Shown here: piece after piece, positions 26,630 through 36,775 of the stretch | Numbering within the stretch: the stretch's first letter is position 1 | Layout: the number at the start of each line of letters is the position of its first letter | Assembly: GCA_046291695.1 (NCBI GenBank) | Contig: JBKBSO010000009.1 | Coordinates: 1 to 64,000, forward strand | Origin: PNNG01 sp046291695 | GTDB lineage: Bacteria; Bacteroidota; Bacteroidia; UBA7662 | Direction: 5' to 3' | Length of the DNA: 64,000 bases | The notes under the pieces: model-generated | What the model was told of the DNA's origin: nothing | What the model saw: only the letters and a program-made list of their open reading frames with translations | Databases searched by the model: none | Made by a program: the position numbers and the translations under genes

Positions 26630-28255
<1,626 letters not shown>

Positions 28256-28379
28256 GGTCGCTGAGCCTTGGCAAAGTGCCAACCAGTTGCTGTGGCAAGA
28301 CTGATTTGGACCGTTGAAATGCAAATAAATCCATGGCCATTGCGAAGGCACTTCAGATCTAAAGTTGATTTACATCCAT

Positions 28380-28417
28380 AAAAAATCCCGTTTACACGCA
28401 TGTAAACGGGATTTTTT
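28380..28417. terminator. Strong bidirectional intrinsic terminator
   Basis: A perfect 17-bp inverted repeat (28380-28396 and 28401-28417) around the loop CGCA; the outer six pairs are A-T, giving a T-run on both strands. It sits between the convergent YbiT-type and peroxiredoxin genes and serves both. Confidence 0.95.
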
Positions 28418-28435
28418 ATGAAAGACAGCGCCTGA

Positions 28436-29068
28436 TTAGTGCGAAGCCAGGTATTGAGCAACGCCCTCGTGGGTATCTTTCAATCCGTCTTTTCCGGCTT
28501 CCCAGTTCGCTGGACAAACCTCGCCTTTTTCTTCGTGGAACAACAAGGCATCTACCATGCGTAGGGCCTCATTTACCGAACGACCCAAAGGAAAATTGTT
28601 GACTACCTGGTGCTGAACCACACCATTTTTGTCGATGAGGAACAAACCACGATAAGCAATCATCGGGCCGTTAGCGGTCATGTCGCCTTCTTCGGTATAG
28701 TCGTACTGACCAGCCAGCACACCATAATTCATGCTGATGGTTTTGGTGGTATCAGCTACGATTGGGTAAGTGATACCCTGAATACCGCCAGCAGCCTTCG
28801 ACATTTGCAACCAACCCCAATGCGACTCTTCGGTATCGGTAGAAGCCGCTACTACGGCCACGCCACGACGCTCAAATTCGCCCAGTTTTTCCTGGAAAGC
28901 ATGCAATTCGGTTGGACAAACAAAGGTGAAATCTTTTGGATAGAAGAAGAAAATAACGTGCTTCTTACCGATGTACTGCTCCAGTGAAAAGTCTTCGATG
29001 ATTTCTTCACCATTCACTACTGCGGGAGCGCTAAAATGAGGGGCCTTACGACCTACTAATACTGACAT
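28436..29068 (-). CDS. Typical 2-Cys peroxiredoxin (AhpC/TSA, Prx1 type)
   Basis: 210 residues. Reduces hydrogen peroxide and organic peroxides in the cytoplasm. Peroxidatic Cys51 lies in DFTFVCPTELHAF; the resolving cysteine lies in GEVCPANWEAG near residue 170, followed by the extended C-terminal tail of the Prx1 class. The central motif HWGWLQMSKAAGGIQGITYPIVAD also fits. Monocistronic, ending at the shared terminator. Confidence 0.95.
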   Translation of the reverse strand: MSVLVGRKAPHFSAPAVVNGEEIIEDFSLEQYIGKKHVIFFFYPKDFTFVCPTELHAFQEKLGEFERRGVAVVAASTDTEESHWGWLQMSKAAGGIQGITYPIVADTTKTISMNYGVLAGQYDYTEEGDMTANGPMIAYRGLFLIDKNGVVQHQVVNNFPLGRSVNEALRMVDALLFHEEKGEVCPANWEAGKDGLKDTHEGVAQYLASH

Positions 29069-29232
29069 ACTGAATTGAATTTTTAAAATTAACTACCTGC
29101 TAAAAACCATAGGCACCTAAAAGGTTCCAAGGCGGTGCAAAGTTAATCAAAAGCCATCTAAAATGCAGGGAAAGCCTGCTGGTAAAGGCGATAAAAAATC
29201 GTTGAGATTTGGGCATTTTTGTATTTTGTGGC

Positions 29233-32200
29233 ATGGCCTTTACCGTTTACAGAGCTGCTGCTGGCTCAGGAAAAACCTATACCCTTGTACGCGAGTATCT
29301 GCGTTTAGCCCTTGGCGCATCGCAAGCCGACGGCTTTAAGCATATTTTGGCCATCACCTTTACCAATAAGGCCGCTGCGGAAATGAAAAACCGTGTTTTG
29401 CAAGCCTTGGCCGAAATTTCGGGCAAACAAAGCGGTGATCGGTTTGCTGCCATGGCGGCTGAACTTTCGGAACAGCTTGCCCTACCGGCCCCTGCCCTGG
29501 CCGAACGCGCCGATCAAGTACTCCACAGCATGCTTCACAGCTACCAACTCCTTAGCATAGGCACCATCGACAGTTTTGTGGCGCGCCTGGCCCGGCAGTT
29601 TGCCCGAGAGTTGTTGCTCGATCAACAATTTGAAATTGTGCTCGACCAGGAAAGCATCCTCAGTCATACCACCGACCGCCTATTGGCTCGAATTGGAGAA
29701 GACCAAACCGTGACCACCTTATTGCTGGGCTTGGCACAAGAGCTCAGTCGCGACGACCGCAGCTGGCAATTGCGTAAGCCGCTGATGGGCTATGCCAAGC
29801 TTTTGCTACGCGACGAGATGCGGGAGCTGCTGCCTCGACTTCAGGCCCTTGACACCGATAATTTTATGGCCGAGCGCGAACATCTGAAAAAGCTGCAGCA
29901 AGATCTAAAAGCGCAAATCACCGGCCCTGCACTGGGGTTGCTTCAACAAATAAAAGCGGCCGGACTATCCGCAGAAGACTTCAGCAATAAAATGGGAGGT
30001 GCCTACGGCAATATAGTTAAATGGAGCAAAGCCGATTTTGAAATCGGCAAGCGTATTGGTGATGCCATCGAAAAAAACGTTTGGTATCCGAAGTCCTTGC
30101 CTCCGGCCCGCAAAGCGATGATGGATGAGCTCAGTGGGTTGCTGAACAGCGAATGCCGTAAGCTATTGGAACTCATCGAAAAAAATGCGCCCAGCATCCG
30201 CTTGCTCGAGGCCATTTTGTCGAAACAATTTGCCATGGCTAGTTTGGCTCTTCTGCAGCAAGAATATGAAGCATGGATGACCGAAAACCTGAGTGCCCCA
30301 CTCAACAGCCTATACTTCCGCATAGCCGACCTGCTCGATGATACCGGTACGCCATTCATTTACGAACGGCTCGGCAATCGATACCGGCATTTTCTGATCG
30401 ACGAATTTCAGGATACCAGCATACTGCAATGGAAAAATATGTTGCCCTTGGTAGAGAACGGCTTGGCCGGAGGCTACGACAGCTTACTGGTGGGTGATGC
30501 CAAGCAAGCCATTTACCGGTGGCGAAGTGGCGATGCCAATCAATTTGTGGCCCTACCCGCTGTAGACGGCCGCCAATCGCTCCTGCTCCAAGAAAGCTAT
30601 ACAGCAAAAAGCCTGAAACGTAACTTCCGTTCATACCGGCAGGTCATCGATTTTAACAACCACTTTTTTCATTGGTTAAGTCACAAAAGCGATGACCAAC
30701 GCAAGCGCTTTTATGAAGGACTCGAACAAGAAGGGGGTAAAAAGGGAGGACTGGTACAGGTTGAATTGCTACCTAAAGCTGGTGAAGACGAAGAGCGAAA
30801 CGACAATCGATTCAAGCGCATACGCCAAATCGTGGAAGAAGCCCGTGCCCATGAGGTGCCTTTTGGAGAAATGGCCGTGCTGGTTCGATCGAACAAGCTG
30901 GGTAGTCAAATAGCCGTTGACTTGCTCAGAGCTGGTTTCCCGGTAGTTTCCGGCGAAAGTTTGCTCCTTTGCCAGCAAGATCATATCCGGTTGTGTGTAG
31001 CTTGCATGCATTGGCTACTCGACCCTGCCGACAAACTCAACAACTACCTTTGCCTACACCTGGCCGCCCAGCTTAAACGAACAGCAGTGGCTGGCTCAGA
31101 GCAGCTTCAAACCTTTTTAGAAATACATTTTGGGCCCTTACCGCTATACAAGTGGCGAGCCCTTCCACTGTCGGAATTGGGCGAACATATTCTGGCCTAT
31201 TTCGAGCTTTTGCACCATGCCGATCCTTTCGTGCTTCGCTTTGTAGATTTGATGGCCGAAAAAAGCCAGCAATTCCGAACCCTTGCTGAGCTCCTGAGCT
31301 GGTGGTACGACAAAGGGTTGGTGGCTTCACTCCAAATGCCTGAACAGGGCGATGCCATTAGGGTAATGACCTACCACAAAGCTAAAGGTCTTGAATTCGG
31401 CTTGGTGATTGTGGCTGATCCCGACAACCGAAATACACAACTTTCGGAATCGGAGGTTTGGATCGAAACTTCGCTCCTTTCGGTAGGCACAGCCCTTGTT
31501 CCCATCAGCAAATTGAAAGATGCCGGCCCCGAATTGCAGAAAGTATACGAACACGAGCAATTACAAAGCAGCATAGATTATACCAATAATTTGTACGTGG
31601 CCTTTACCCGTGCGGTTGGGGCACTCTTCATACTGGGCTCTGAGGATACCCGAAATACAAGCAACGATTCCTTTAGCAAAATATGGAAAGACTTCAACTA
31701 CAGTTGGGACCAAAGCCAGCCCATGCTTTTTAAAAGTGGAAAGCTGCCCGAATTTGAAAAGCCAGCAAATATCGCTGCCGAAAGTTTGCATCAACACTAT
31801 TGGAGCGATTGGCGTCAAAGAATTGGTTTGCAAAGTCGGTTTTCACCTGATGAAACCAACGGCAGTGCCCTAAGTCTGGGTCGTGCTGCCCATGAACTGC
31901 TGGCCCAGTTACCCGAAGCCAATCAACTGGATGAAGTAGCCCAGCATATGCTGCGAAGAGGAGAAATTAGCATCGAGCAAATCGATCTGCTGTTACCCGC
32001 CCTTCGAAAACTTTTGGCCCGACCCGGCATAGCACCCTGGTTTGTACCCGGACTTGAGCTTCGGAACGAAATAAGCATGCTCAGTCCCGATGGCCAACAG
32101 CACCGACCCGACAGGCTCATCATTAAGGGAAAGCAAGCCTATGTGTTAGAATTTAAAACAGGTGAAGCATTAGCCAGGCACCAGGACCAATTAAGCCGTT

Positions 32201-32271
32201 ACCTGAATATACTTGAGCTAATGGGGTTTGAGGCCAACGGGGAATTGGTGTACTTTGATTTGCATGGATAA
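29233..32271 (+). CDS. UvrD/AddA-like helicase-nuclease
   Basis: 1012 residues from ATG 29233 (MAFTVYRAAAGSGKTYTLV). Superfamily 1 helicase with Walker A AAAGSGKTYTL, motif Ia ITFTNKAAAEMKNR, Walker B/II LIDEFQDTS, motif III GDAKQAIYRWRSGD, and motif V/VI VMTYHKAKGLEFGLV and YVAFTRAV. The C-terminal 110 residues carry a PD-(D/E)XK-type nuclease: GRAAHELL, RPDRLIIKG, VLEFKTGE and QLSRYLNIL. This is the AddA-type architecture for double-strand-break end processing. The AddB partner is not adjacent. A TATTTTG box ends four bases before the ATG. Confidence 0.9.
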   Translation: MAFTVYRAAAGSGKTYTLVREYLRLALGASQADGFKHILAITFTNKAAAEMKNRVLQALAEISGKQSGDRFAAMAAELSEQLALPAPALAERADQVLHSMLHSYQLLSIGTIDSFVARLARQFARELLLDQQFEIVLDQESILSHTTDRLLARIGEDQTVTTLLLGLAQELSRDDRSWQLRKPLMGYAKLLLRDEMRELLPRLQALDTDNFMAEREHLKKLQQDLKAQITGPALGLLQQIKAAGLSAEDFSNKMGGAYGNIVKWSKADFEIGKRIGDAIEKNVWYPKSLPPARKAMMDELSGLLNSECRKLLELIEKNAPSIRLLEAILSKQFAMASLALLQQEYEAWMTENLSAPLNSLYFRIADLLDDTGTPFIYERLGNRYRHFLIDEFQDTSILQWKNMLPLVENGLAGGYDSLLVGDAKQAIYRWRSGDANQFVALPAVDGRQSLLLQESYTAKSLKRNFRSYRQVIDFNNHFFHWLSHKSDDQRKRFYEGLEQEGGKKGGLVQVELLPKAGEDEERNDNRFKRIRQIVEEARAHEVPFGEMAVLVRSNKLGSQIAVDLLRAGFPVVSGESLLLCQQDHIRLCVACMHWLLDPADKLNNYLCLHLAAQLKRTAVAGSEQLQTFLEIHFGPLPLYKWRALPLSELGEHILAYFELLHHADPFVLRFVDLMAEKSQQFRTLAELLSWWYDKGLVASLQMPEQGDAIRVMTYHKAKGLEFGLVIVADPDNRNTQLSESEVWIETSLLSVGTALVPISKLKDAGPELQKVYEHEQLQSSIDYTNNLYVAFTRAVGALFILGSEDTRNTSNDSFSKIWKDFNYSWDQSQPMLFKSGKLPEFEKPANIAAESLHQHYWSDWRQRIGLQSRFSPDETNGSALSLGRAAHELLAQLPEANQLDEVAQHMLRRGEISIEQIDLLLPALRKLLARPGIAPWFVPGLELRNEISMLSPDGQQHRPDRLIIKGKQAYVLEFKTGEALARHQDQLSRYLNILELMGFEANGELVYFDLHG

Positions 32272-32331
32272 AACCGGGCAAAGAAGCAGGTGTACCAGCA
32301 GGCATGGTGTACTGCATGTTTCAAAAATTAC

Positions 32332-32356
32332 GTTAAAACGACAATATATCGTTAAC
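32332..32356. promoter_or_regulatory. Palindrome upstream of the DUF2141 gene
   Basis: GTTAAAACGA and TCGTTAAC form an inverted repeat around CAATATA, with two extra A in the left arm; the core AACGA/TCGTT is perfect. It ends 8 bases before a -7-like box, so it is placed as a repressor or activator site would be. Confidence 0.35.
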
Positions 32357-32363
32357 AAGCACG

Positions 32364-32371
32364 TATTTTTA
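32364..32371 (+). promoter_or_regulatory. -7-like box TATTTTTA
   Basis: TATTTTTA differs from TAnnTTTG by the last base and ends four bases before the ATG at 32376, implying a near-leaderless transcript. Confidence 0.4.
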
Positions 32372-32375
32372 CATC

Positions 32376-32801
32376 ATGTGTTTTCGACTTGTCCTCTTTA
32401 GCCTTTTGTTCGCCTTTCATTTACCTGTGCTCGCCCAGCAACAATTGTTTGTTCAGGTTACCAACATCAAAGATCATTCAGGTAAAAACATCAATTGTGG
32501 CCTTTTCAGGGCGGGTGATCAGTTCCCGGCACGTGAAAGTGTGTGGAAATATCAAATCAAGGCCGCCCATGGCGATACCCTGATTTTACGCTTCGATATT
32601 CCATTTGGCGCTTATGCCATTGGTGTTTCACATGATTTGAACGGCAATGGCCAACTCGACCGGAATATCTTCGGCTATCCTTCGGAACCCTTTGGCTTTT
32701 CTCGGAATTTTAAACCCCGCTTTAGTGCGCCAACTTTTGAAGACTGCTCCTTTCGATTCGAAAAAAACAATCAGCTTATCAGAATCAGGTTGATTGATTA
32801 A
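32376..32801 (+). CDS. Exported DUF2141 protein
   Basis: 141 residues with a signal peptide (MCFRLVLFSLLFAFHLPVLAQ). The mature domain has LFVQVTNIKDHSGKNINCGLF, FDIPFGAYAIGVSHDLNGNGQLDRNIFGYPSEPFGFS (read in parts) and a terminal beta strand, matching the DUF2141 family with its H-D-x-N-x-N-G-x-L-D motif. These are small periplasmic or secreted beta proteins of unknown function. Monocistronic, with its own promoter-like box and palindrome. Confidence 0.85.
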   Translation: MCFRLVLFSLLFAFHLPVLAQQQLFVQVTNIKDHSGKNINCGLFRAGDQFPARESVWKYQIKAAHGDTLILRFDIPFGAYAIGVSHDLNGNGQLDRNIFGYPSEPFGFSRNFKPRFSAPTFEDCSFRFEKNNQLIRIRLID

Positions 32802-32952
32802 TGATGCTGTTCATTCGTTTTCCAAGCCTTCCGCTTGCCGCTCACAAACCGCTCACATGAAGTTGCAATGAAACCCTCCCATTTCCTGGTTTTGTGGCTT
32901 CGGCTAAGTTTTGGACGTAAGTTGCAAGCTTACGGATAAGCAAATTAATGAT

Positions 32953-33384
32953 TCACTGAACCCGTTGCAGCTGTTTGGGTTTGCTCATTTTCCCATACAT
33001 CACATAAACGGTTAATTCTTTGTCGTTTTGCTGAACCAAATCGGCCATATAAGAAAATCCCTTTTCCAAATCGAGCCATTCGCCCTGCACCCAGCGGGTA
33101 CCTACTGGTTTCATACCACCCAGCACCACCATACCTATCAGAGGTTGTTTATAACGATTGTCTTTGGGCGAGCAGGTGTTGCAGCGGGGATCAGCAGCAA
33201 AAGCCGAATGTTTTGGGATTTGGGTAATCACCGCCTGCATGCCTGTTTCGGTTTGTTCGAATTGAACATACACCAAGGCCTTGCCTGTTTTGCTGTCTTT
33301 AATTTGCCAGATCCCTTCGGGCACCTTATGCTGAGCCAAGGCCGGGCAAGAAAGCAGCCATAGGAAAAATAGTAGTTTGTTCAC
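32953..33384 (-). CDS. Exported DUF2147 protein
   Basis: 143 residues with a signal peptide (MNKLLFFLWLLSCPALAQ). Family pattern: GIWQIKDSKTGKALVYVQFEQ, a CxxC pair in DPRCNTCSPKD, PLIGMVVLGGMKPVG, GEWLDLEKGFSYMADL and a final beta strand with LTVYVMYG. DUF2147 proteins are small lipocalin-like periplasmic or outer-membrane-associated proteins of unknown role. The start overlaps the stop of the upstream exonuclease gene by four bases (ATGA), so the two are coupled. Confidence 0.85.
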   Translation of the reverse strand: MNKLLFFLWLLSCPALAQHKVPEGIWQIKDSKTGKALVYVQFEQTETGMQAVITQIPKHSAFAADPRCNTCSPKDNRYKQPLIGMVVLGGMKPVGTRWVQGEWLDLEKGFSYMADLVQQNDKELTVYVMYGKMSKPKQLQRVQ

Positions 33385-33965
33385 TTTTTGGTTTCATTTT
33401 TAGCTGCCAATAATTCGCCGAGGGAAAAACTGGCAGGCCCGATTTGATAAGCTGGATCCGGTAGGTTTAGCAGTGGGTAAACGCGTTCAAAAAGCGAGGC
33501 TGTAGCACGGGCATCGCCTATGGCGCGGTGGCGGTCTTCGACCGGAATTTCGAGGTCATTACAAATTTTCCCCAGAGAATAGGAAGCATGCCCCGGCAAA
33601 AACTGGCGACTACTTTTAAGCGTACAGAGTTTTGGCAAATCGAGTACAAAACCTGCCTCTTTAAGTTCGTGTCGCAAAAAATTGTAATCGAAATTAACGT
33701 CGTGGGCCACAAAAACACAATCTTCCAATTGCAGCATTACTTCGGCAGCGAGCTCCGCAAAGCGGGGCGCATTGGCAACCATGGCTTCCTGAATACCTGT
33801 AAGTTCCACCACAAAAGGAGGAATTGGGACACTGGGCTTAAACAGACTGTGCCATTCAGAAATCACCGCTCTGCCATTATGTCGTATGATAGCCAGGTCG
33901 ATGATATTATTTCCCGGGTATTTACTTCCGGTAGTTTCTATGTCTACAACTGCGTACAAAAACAT
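33381..33965 (-). CDS. DnaQ-like DEDDh 3'-5' exonuclease
   Basis: 194 residues. Exo I motif VVDIETTGS (Asp8, Glu10), Exo II AHDVNFDYNFLRHE, and Exo III HRAIGDARATASLF with the catalytic His and Asp: the complete DEDDh set of the polymerase III epsilon/oligoribonuclease superfamily. It could act as a proofreading, repair or RNA-trimming exonuclease; stand-alone copies of this length are common. First gene of a two-gene transcript with the DUF2147 gene. Confidence 0.88.
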   Translation of the reverse strand: MFLYAVVDIETTGSKYPGNNIIDLAIIRHNGRAVISEWHSLFKPSVPIPPFVVELTGIQEAMVANAPRFAELAAEVMLQLEDCVFVAHDVNFDYNFLRHELKEAGFVLDLPKLCTLKSSRQFLPGHASYSLGKICNDLEIPVEDRHRAIGDARATASLFERVYPLLNLPDPAYQIGPASFSLGELLAAKNETKK

Positions 33966-34003
33966 TCTTTTGCCAAAAATAAGGCGAAAGCTTCGGCTTT
34001 GAA

Positions 34004-34021
34004 TTAATCTACAGTTAATTT
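34004..34021 (+). promoter_or_regulatory. Direct repeat upstream of pstS (Pho-box-like)
   Basis: TTAATCT-ACAG-TTAATTT: two 7-base direct repeats separated by four bases (11-bp period), the geometry of a PhoB dimer site, although the sequence differs from the E. coli consensus. It lies 36-53 bases upstream of pstS. Confidence 0.35.
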
Positions 34022-34056
34022 GTGGTGTATAATTTTATTTTTTGATGCCTTAAACC

Positions 34057-35001
34057 GTGAGTCAGAACAAAAAACTTCTTCTACCCCTGTGCATGTTCTT
34101 CTTATGGGCCTGTTCTACGGATGGAGTCAGGCGGGTAGAGAATTACATCCGAATAGATGGCTCAAGTACCGTTTACCCTATTACTGAAGCGGTAACTGAG
34201 CTTTTTTACGAGCAACATAAAAACTACAAAGTAGTGGTTGGAGTTTCGGGTACCGGGGGTGGTTTGCGTAAACTTATTCGTTCCGAAATCGACATTTGTA
34301 ATGCCTCGCGCCCCATGAATGAAGATGAGCGAAGGCTTATTGCTGAAGCGGGCATCGAAGTGCTTGAGCTTCCTGTGGCCCTCGATGGCATTGTGATTGC
34401 CGTTAATAAAGCCAATGATTGGGCTCAGGACATCAAAATCAGCGAGCTTCAGCGGTTGTGGCAAACCGAAAGTCAGGGCAAAACCATACGTTGGAGCGAC
34501 TTACGCCCCGAGTGGCCGGCCATTCCTGTAATACTCTTTGGCGCGGGCCCTAGTTCGGGTACTTACGATTTTTTTACAGCTGCCGTAAATAAAAAAGCAC
34601 GTTCGGGAAGAGGCGATTATGCGGCAAGCGAAAACGACAATATATTGGTGAAAGGCATTAGCGGCGAGCAGGCAGCACTGGGCTATTTTGGCTACACCTA
34701 TTACCTCGAAAGCAAAGATGCACTCAAGGTACTTGCCGTAATTAACGATCGGGAGGTCGGAGCCCAAGCAGTTTACCCCGATAGCAGCAGCATCCGGAAT
34801 TTCAGTTACCGGCCCTTTACCCGACAACAGTACCTCTACATTCGGATAGATGCCCTTCAGCGCTCAGCCGTGGCCGAATATCTGGTGTTTTACCTTGAGC
34901 ATGTGGGGAGTTTGCACAGTAGCTTGGCCTTTATACCCCTGCCCGATGCTGAGTATCGCTATTGGCAAGCCGAATTGGCCAAATACCTTCCAAAGCCATG
35001 A
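34057..35001 (+). CDS. pstS: Phosphate ABC transporter substrate-binding lipoprotein
   Basis: 314 residues from GTG 34057. A lipoprotein signal (LLLPLCMFFLWACS, lipidated Cys about 19) is followed by the PstS-like fold: RIDGSSTVYPITEAVTELF, GVSGTGGGLRKL, ICNASRPMNEDE, VNKANDWAQDI and FGAGPSSGTYDFFTAAV, which supply the phosphate-contacting Ser/Thr/Asp residues. It captures phosphate for PstCAB. The gene overlaps pstC (ATGA). A direct repeat suggestive of a Pho box lies upstream. Confidence 0.95.
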   Translation: MSQNKKLLLPLCMFFLWACSTDGVRRVENYIRIDGSSTVYPITEAVTELFYEQHKNYKVVVGVSGTGGGLRKLIRSEIDICNASRPMNEDERRLIAEAGIEVLELPVALDGIVIAVNKANDWAQDIKISELQRLWQTESQGKTIRWSDLRPEWPAIPVILFGAGPSSGTYDFFTAAVNKKARSGRGDYAASENDNILVKGISGEQAALGYFGYTYYLESKDALKVLAVINDREVGAQAVYPDSSSIRNFSYRPFTRQQYLYIRIDALQRSAVAEYLVFYLEHVGSLHSSLAFIPLPDAEYRYWQAELAKYLPKP

Positions 35002-35882
35002 GAATAGGTGAAAAAATCATCGAAGGACTATTGCGGTTAAGCAGTTGGTTTACGGTATTCATAACCTTGGCCGTAGTGGTTGTACTGGTGCGAAATGCCT
35101 GGGACTTTTTTTCGGAAGTACCCATCAGTGAATTTTTAAGCGCTACCCGTTGGACGCCCCTTTTCGAACAAAAGCAATTTGGTATGTGGCCGCTATTAAG
35201 TGGCACCCTACTTACGGCCACCATCGCCATGTTGATAGCCTTGCCCCTGGGCCTGCTTATAAGCATTTATCTGAGTGAATATGCCCAGCCGGCCTGGCGT
35301 AAAATTGCCCGGCCGGCTCTCGACTTGCTTTCGGCCATACCCACCGTAGTGTATGGCTTTTTAGCATTGGTGTTCATTACTCCTTTACTGCAATGGTTTT
35401 TTCCCGGTATCGAAACCTACAATGCCCTTTCTCCTGGCTTGGTTATGGGCTTCATGATTTTGCCCATCATCACCAGCATCAGTGAAGATGCCATGAGAAC
35501 GGTCCCCGCCAATTTACGCGAAGCAGCCCTGGCTGTAGGCGCTTCACGCTGGCAGGTGGCTTGGCGGGTAGTGCTGCCAACCGCTTTTAATGGGGTAACT
35601 GCCGCTGTTATCCTCGCCTTTTCACGTGCCCTGGGCGAAACCATGATTGTAAGCATAGCGGCTGGTCAACAAGCTCATTTTACCTTTAACCCCACCGTGG
35701 CCATACAAACGGCCAGCAGCTACATCATTCAAATCAGTTTGGGTGATGTATCGCAAGCCTCACTCGAATACAACACCATCTTTGCCGTTGGGCTTAGCCT
35801 ATTTATCCTCACCTTCAGCCTCAACAACCTCAGTTTCTGGCTGAGACGACGCTTCAAAAACCGTCAACTGAATACGCCATGA
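34998..35882 (+). CDS. pstC: Phosphate ABC transporter permease PstC
   Basis: 294 residues from ATG 34998 (MRIGEKIIEGLLRLSS), which overlaps the pstS stop by ATGA. Six membrane helices; the EAA loop is EAALAVGASRWQVAWRVVLPTAFNGV, the contact site for the ATPase. Further family segments are LSAIPTVVYGFLAL and AFSRALGETMIV. It forms the inner-membrane channel with PstA. The stop overlaps the pstA start by four bases. Confidence 0.95.
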   Translation: MRIGEKIIEGLLRLSSWFTVFITLAVVVVLVRNAWDFFSEVPISEFLSATRWTPLFEQKQFGMWPLLSGTLLTATIAMLIALPLGLLISIYLSEYAQPAWRKIARPALDLLSAIPTVVYGFLALVFITPLLQWFFPGIETYNALSPGLVMGFMILPIITSISEDAMRTVPANLREAALAVGASRWQVAWRVVLPTAFNGVTAAVILAFSRALGETMIVSIAAGQQAHFTFNPTVAIQTASSYIIQISLGDVSQASLEYNTIFAVGLSLFILTFSLNNLSFWLRRRFKNRQLNTP

Positions 35883-36775
35883 AAACTTCGTTCGGCAATT
35901 TATTTCTGCTTTTTGAACGCATTGAAAACTGGTACGATAACCGGAGAAAATCCGGCTTTGCGGTTTATGGTCTGCTTTTTACCATTTTGGTGGTGGCCAT
36001 TGTGCTAGGCTTGTTTGTGTATGTGAGCATTTCGGGCTACCCCCGCCTTGGCAAATTATTTTTTACCACCTATGCTTCTCGAATTCCTGAACAGGCTGGT
36101 ATTTTTCCGGCATTTATAGGCACCATTTGGGTACTGGTACTGGTATTTATCCTGAGCTTTCCGATAGGTTTGTTTGCCGGTATTCATCTTGAACATTATG
36201 TCAAAGGCGGTCGGTTTTCGCGTTTGCTCGAAATTAACATCACGAACCTGGCCGGCATTCCCTCGGTCATTTACGGCTTGCTGGGCTTACAGTTTTTTGT
36301 TCGCGGCATGTCGCTGGGCGAAAGCATTTTGGCTGCCTCACTTACCCTGAGCCTCATGGCCTTGCCTTTGGTAATTGTAGCCACGCGCGAAGCCCTACGC
36401 ATGGTACCGGCCAGTGTGCTCGAGGCCTCCTATGCCTTGGGCGCTACCAAATGGCAAAGCATCTGGTACCACGCCTTGCCCATTGCCTTCCCAGGTATCG
36501 TTTCAGGCGTGTTGCTGGCCATTACCCGCGCTATCGGCGAAGCAGCTCCCCTCCTGGTAATAGGCGCCGTGGCCTTTGTTCCCTTTGCGCCTGAATCGGT
36601 ATTCGACTATTTTACCGTACTCCCGGTGCAAATTTTCTTCTGGGCTACCAAACCCCAAAGCAGCTTCCTCATCAATGCCTCGGCAGCCATTTTGGTGTTG
36701 CTTTGCCTCACCCTGCTTTTAAACCTGTTGGCCGTACGCATCCGCGAACGCTGGCATAAACGCATCGAAAGCTAA
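35879..36775 (+). CDS. pstA: Phosphate ABC transporter permease PstA
   Basis: 298 residues, six membrane helices, EAA loop EASYALGATKWQSIWYHALPIAFPGI and the GLFAGIHLEHYV, LAGIPSVIYGLLGL and AITRAIGEAAPLL segments of PstA. It overlaps pstC by four bases (ATGA) and shares one base with the pstB start (TAATG). Confidence 0.95.
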   Translation: MKTSFGNLFLLFERIENWYDNRRKSGFAVYGLLFTILVVAIVLGLFVYVSISGYPRLGKLFFTTYASRIPEQAGIFPAFIGTIWVLVLVFILSFPIGLFAGIHLEHYVKGGRFSRLLEINITNLAGIPSVIYGLLGLQFFVRGMSLGESILAASLTLSLMALPLVIVATREALRMVPASVLEASYALGATKWQSIWYHALPIAFPGIVSGVLLAITRAIGEAAPLLVIGAVAFVPFAPESVFDYFTVLPVQIFFWATKPQSSFLINASAAILVLLCLTLLLNLLAVRIRERWHKRIES

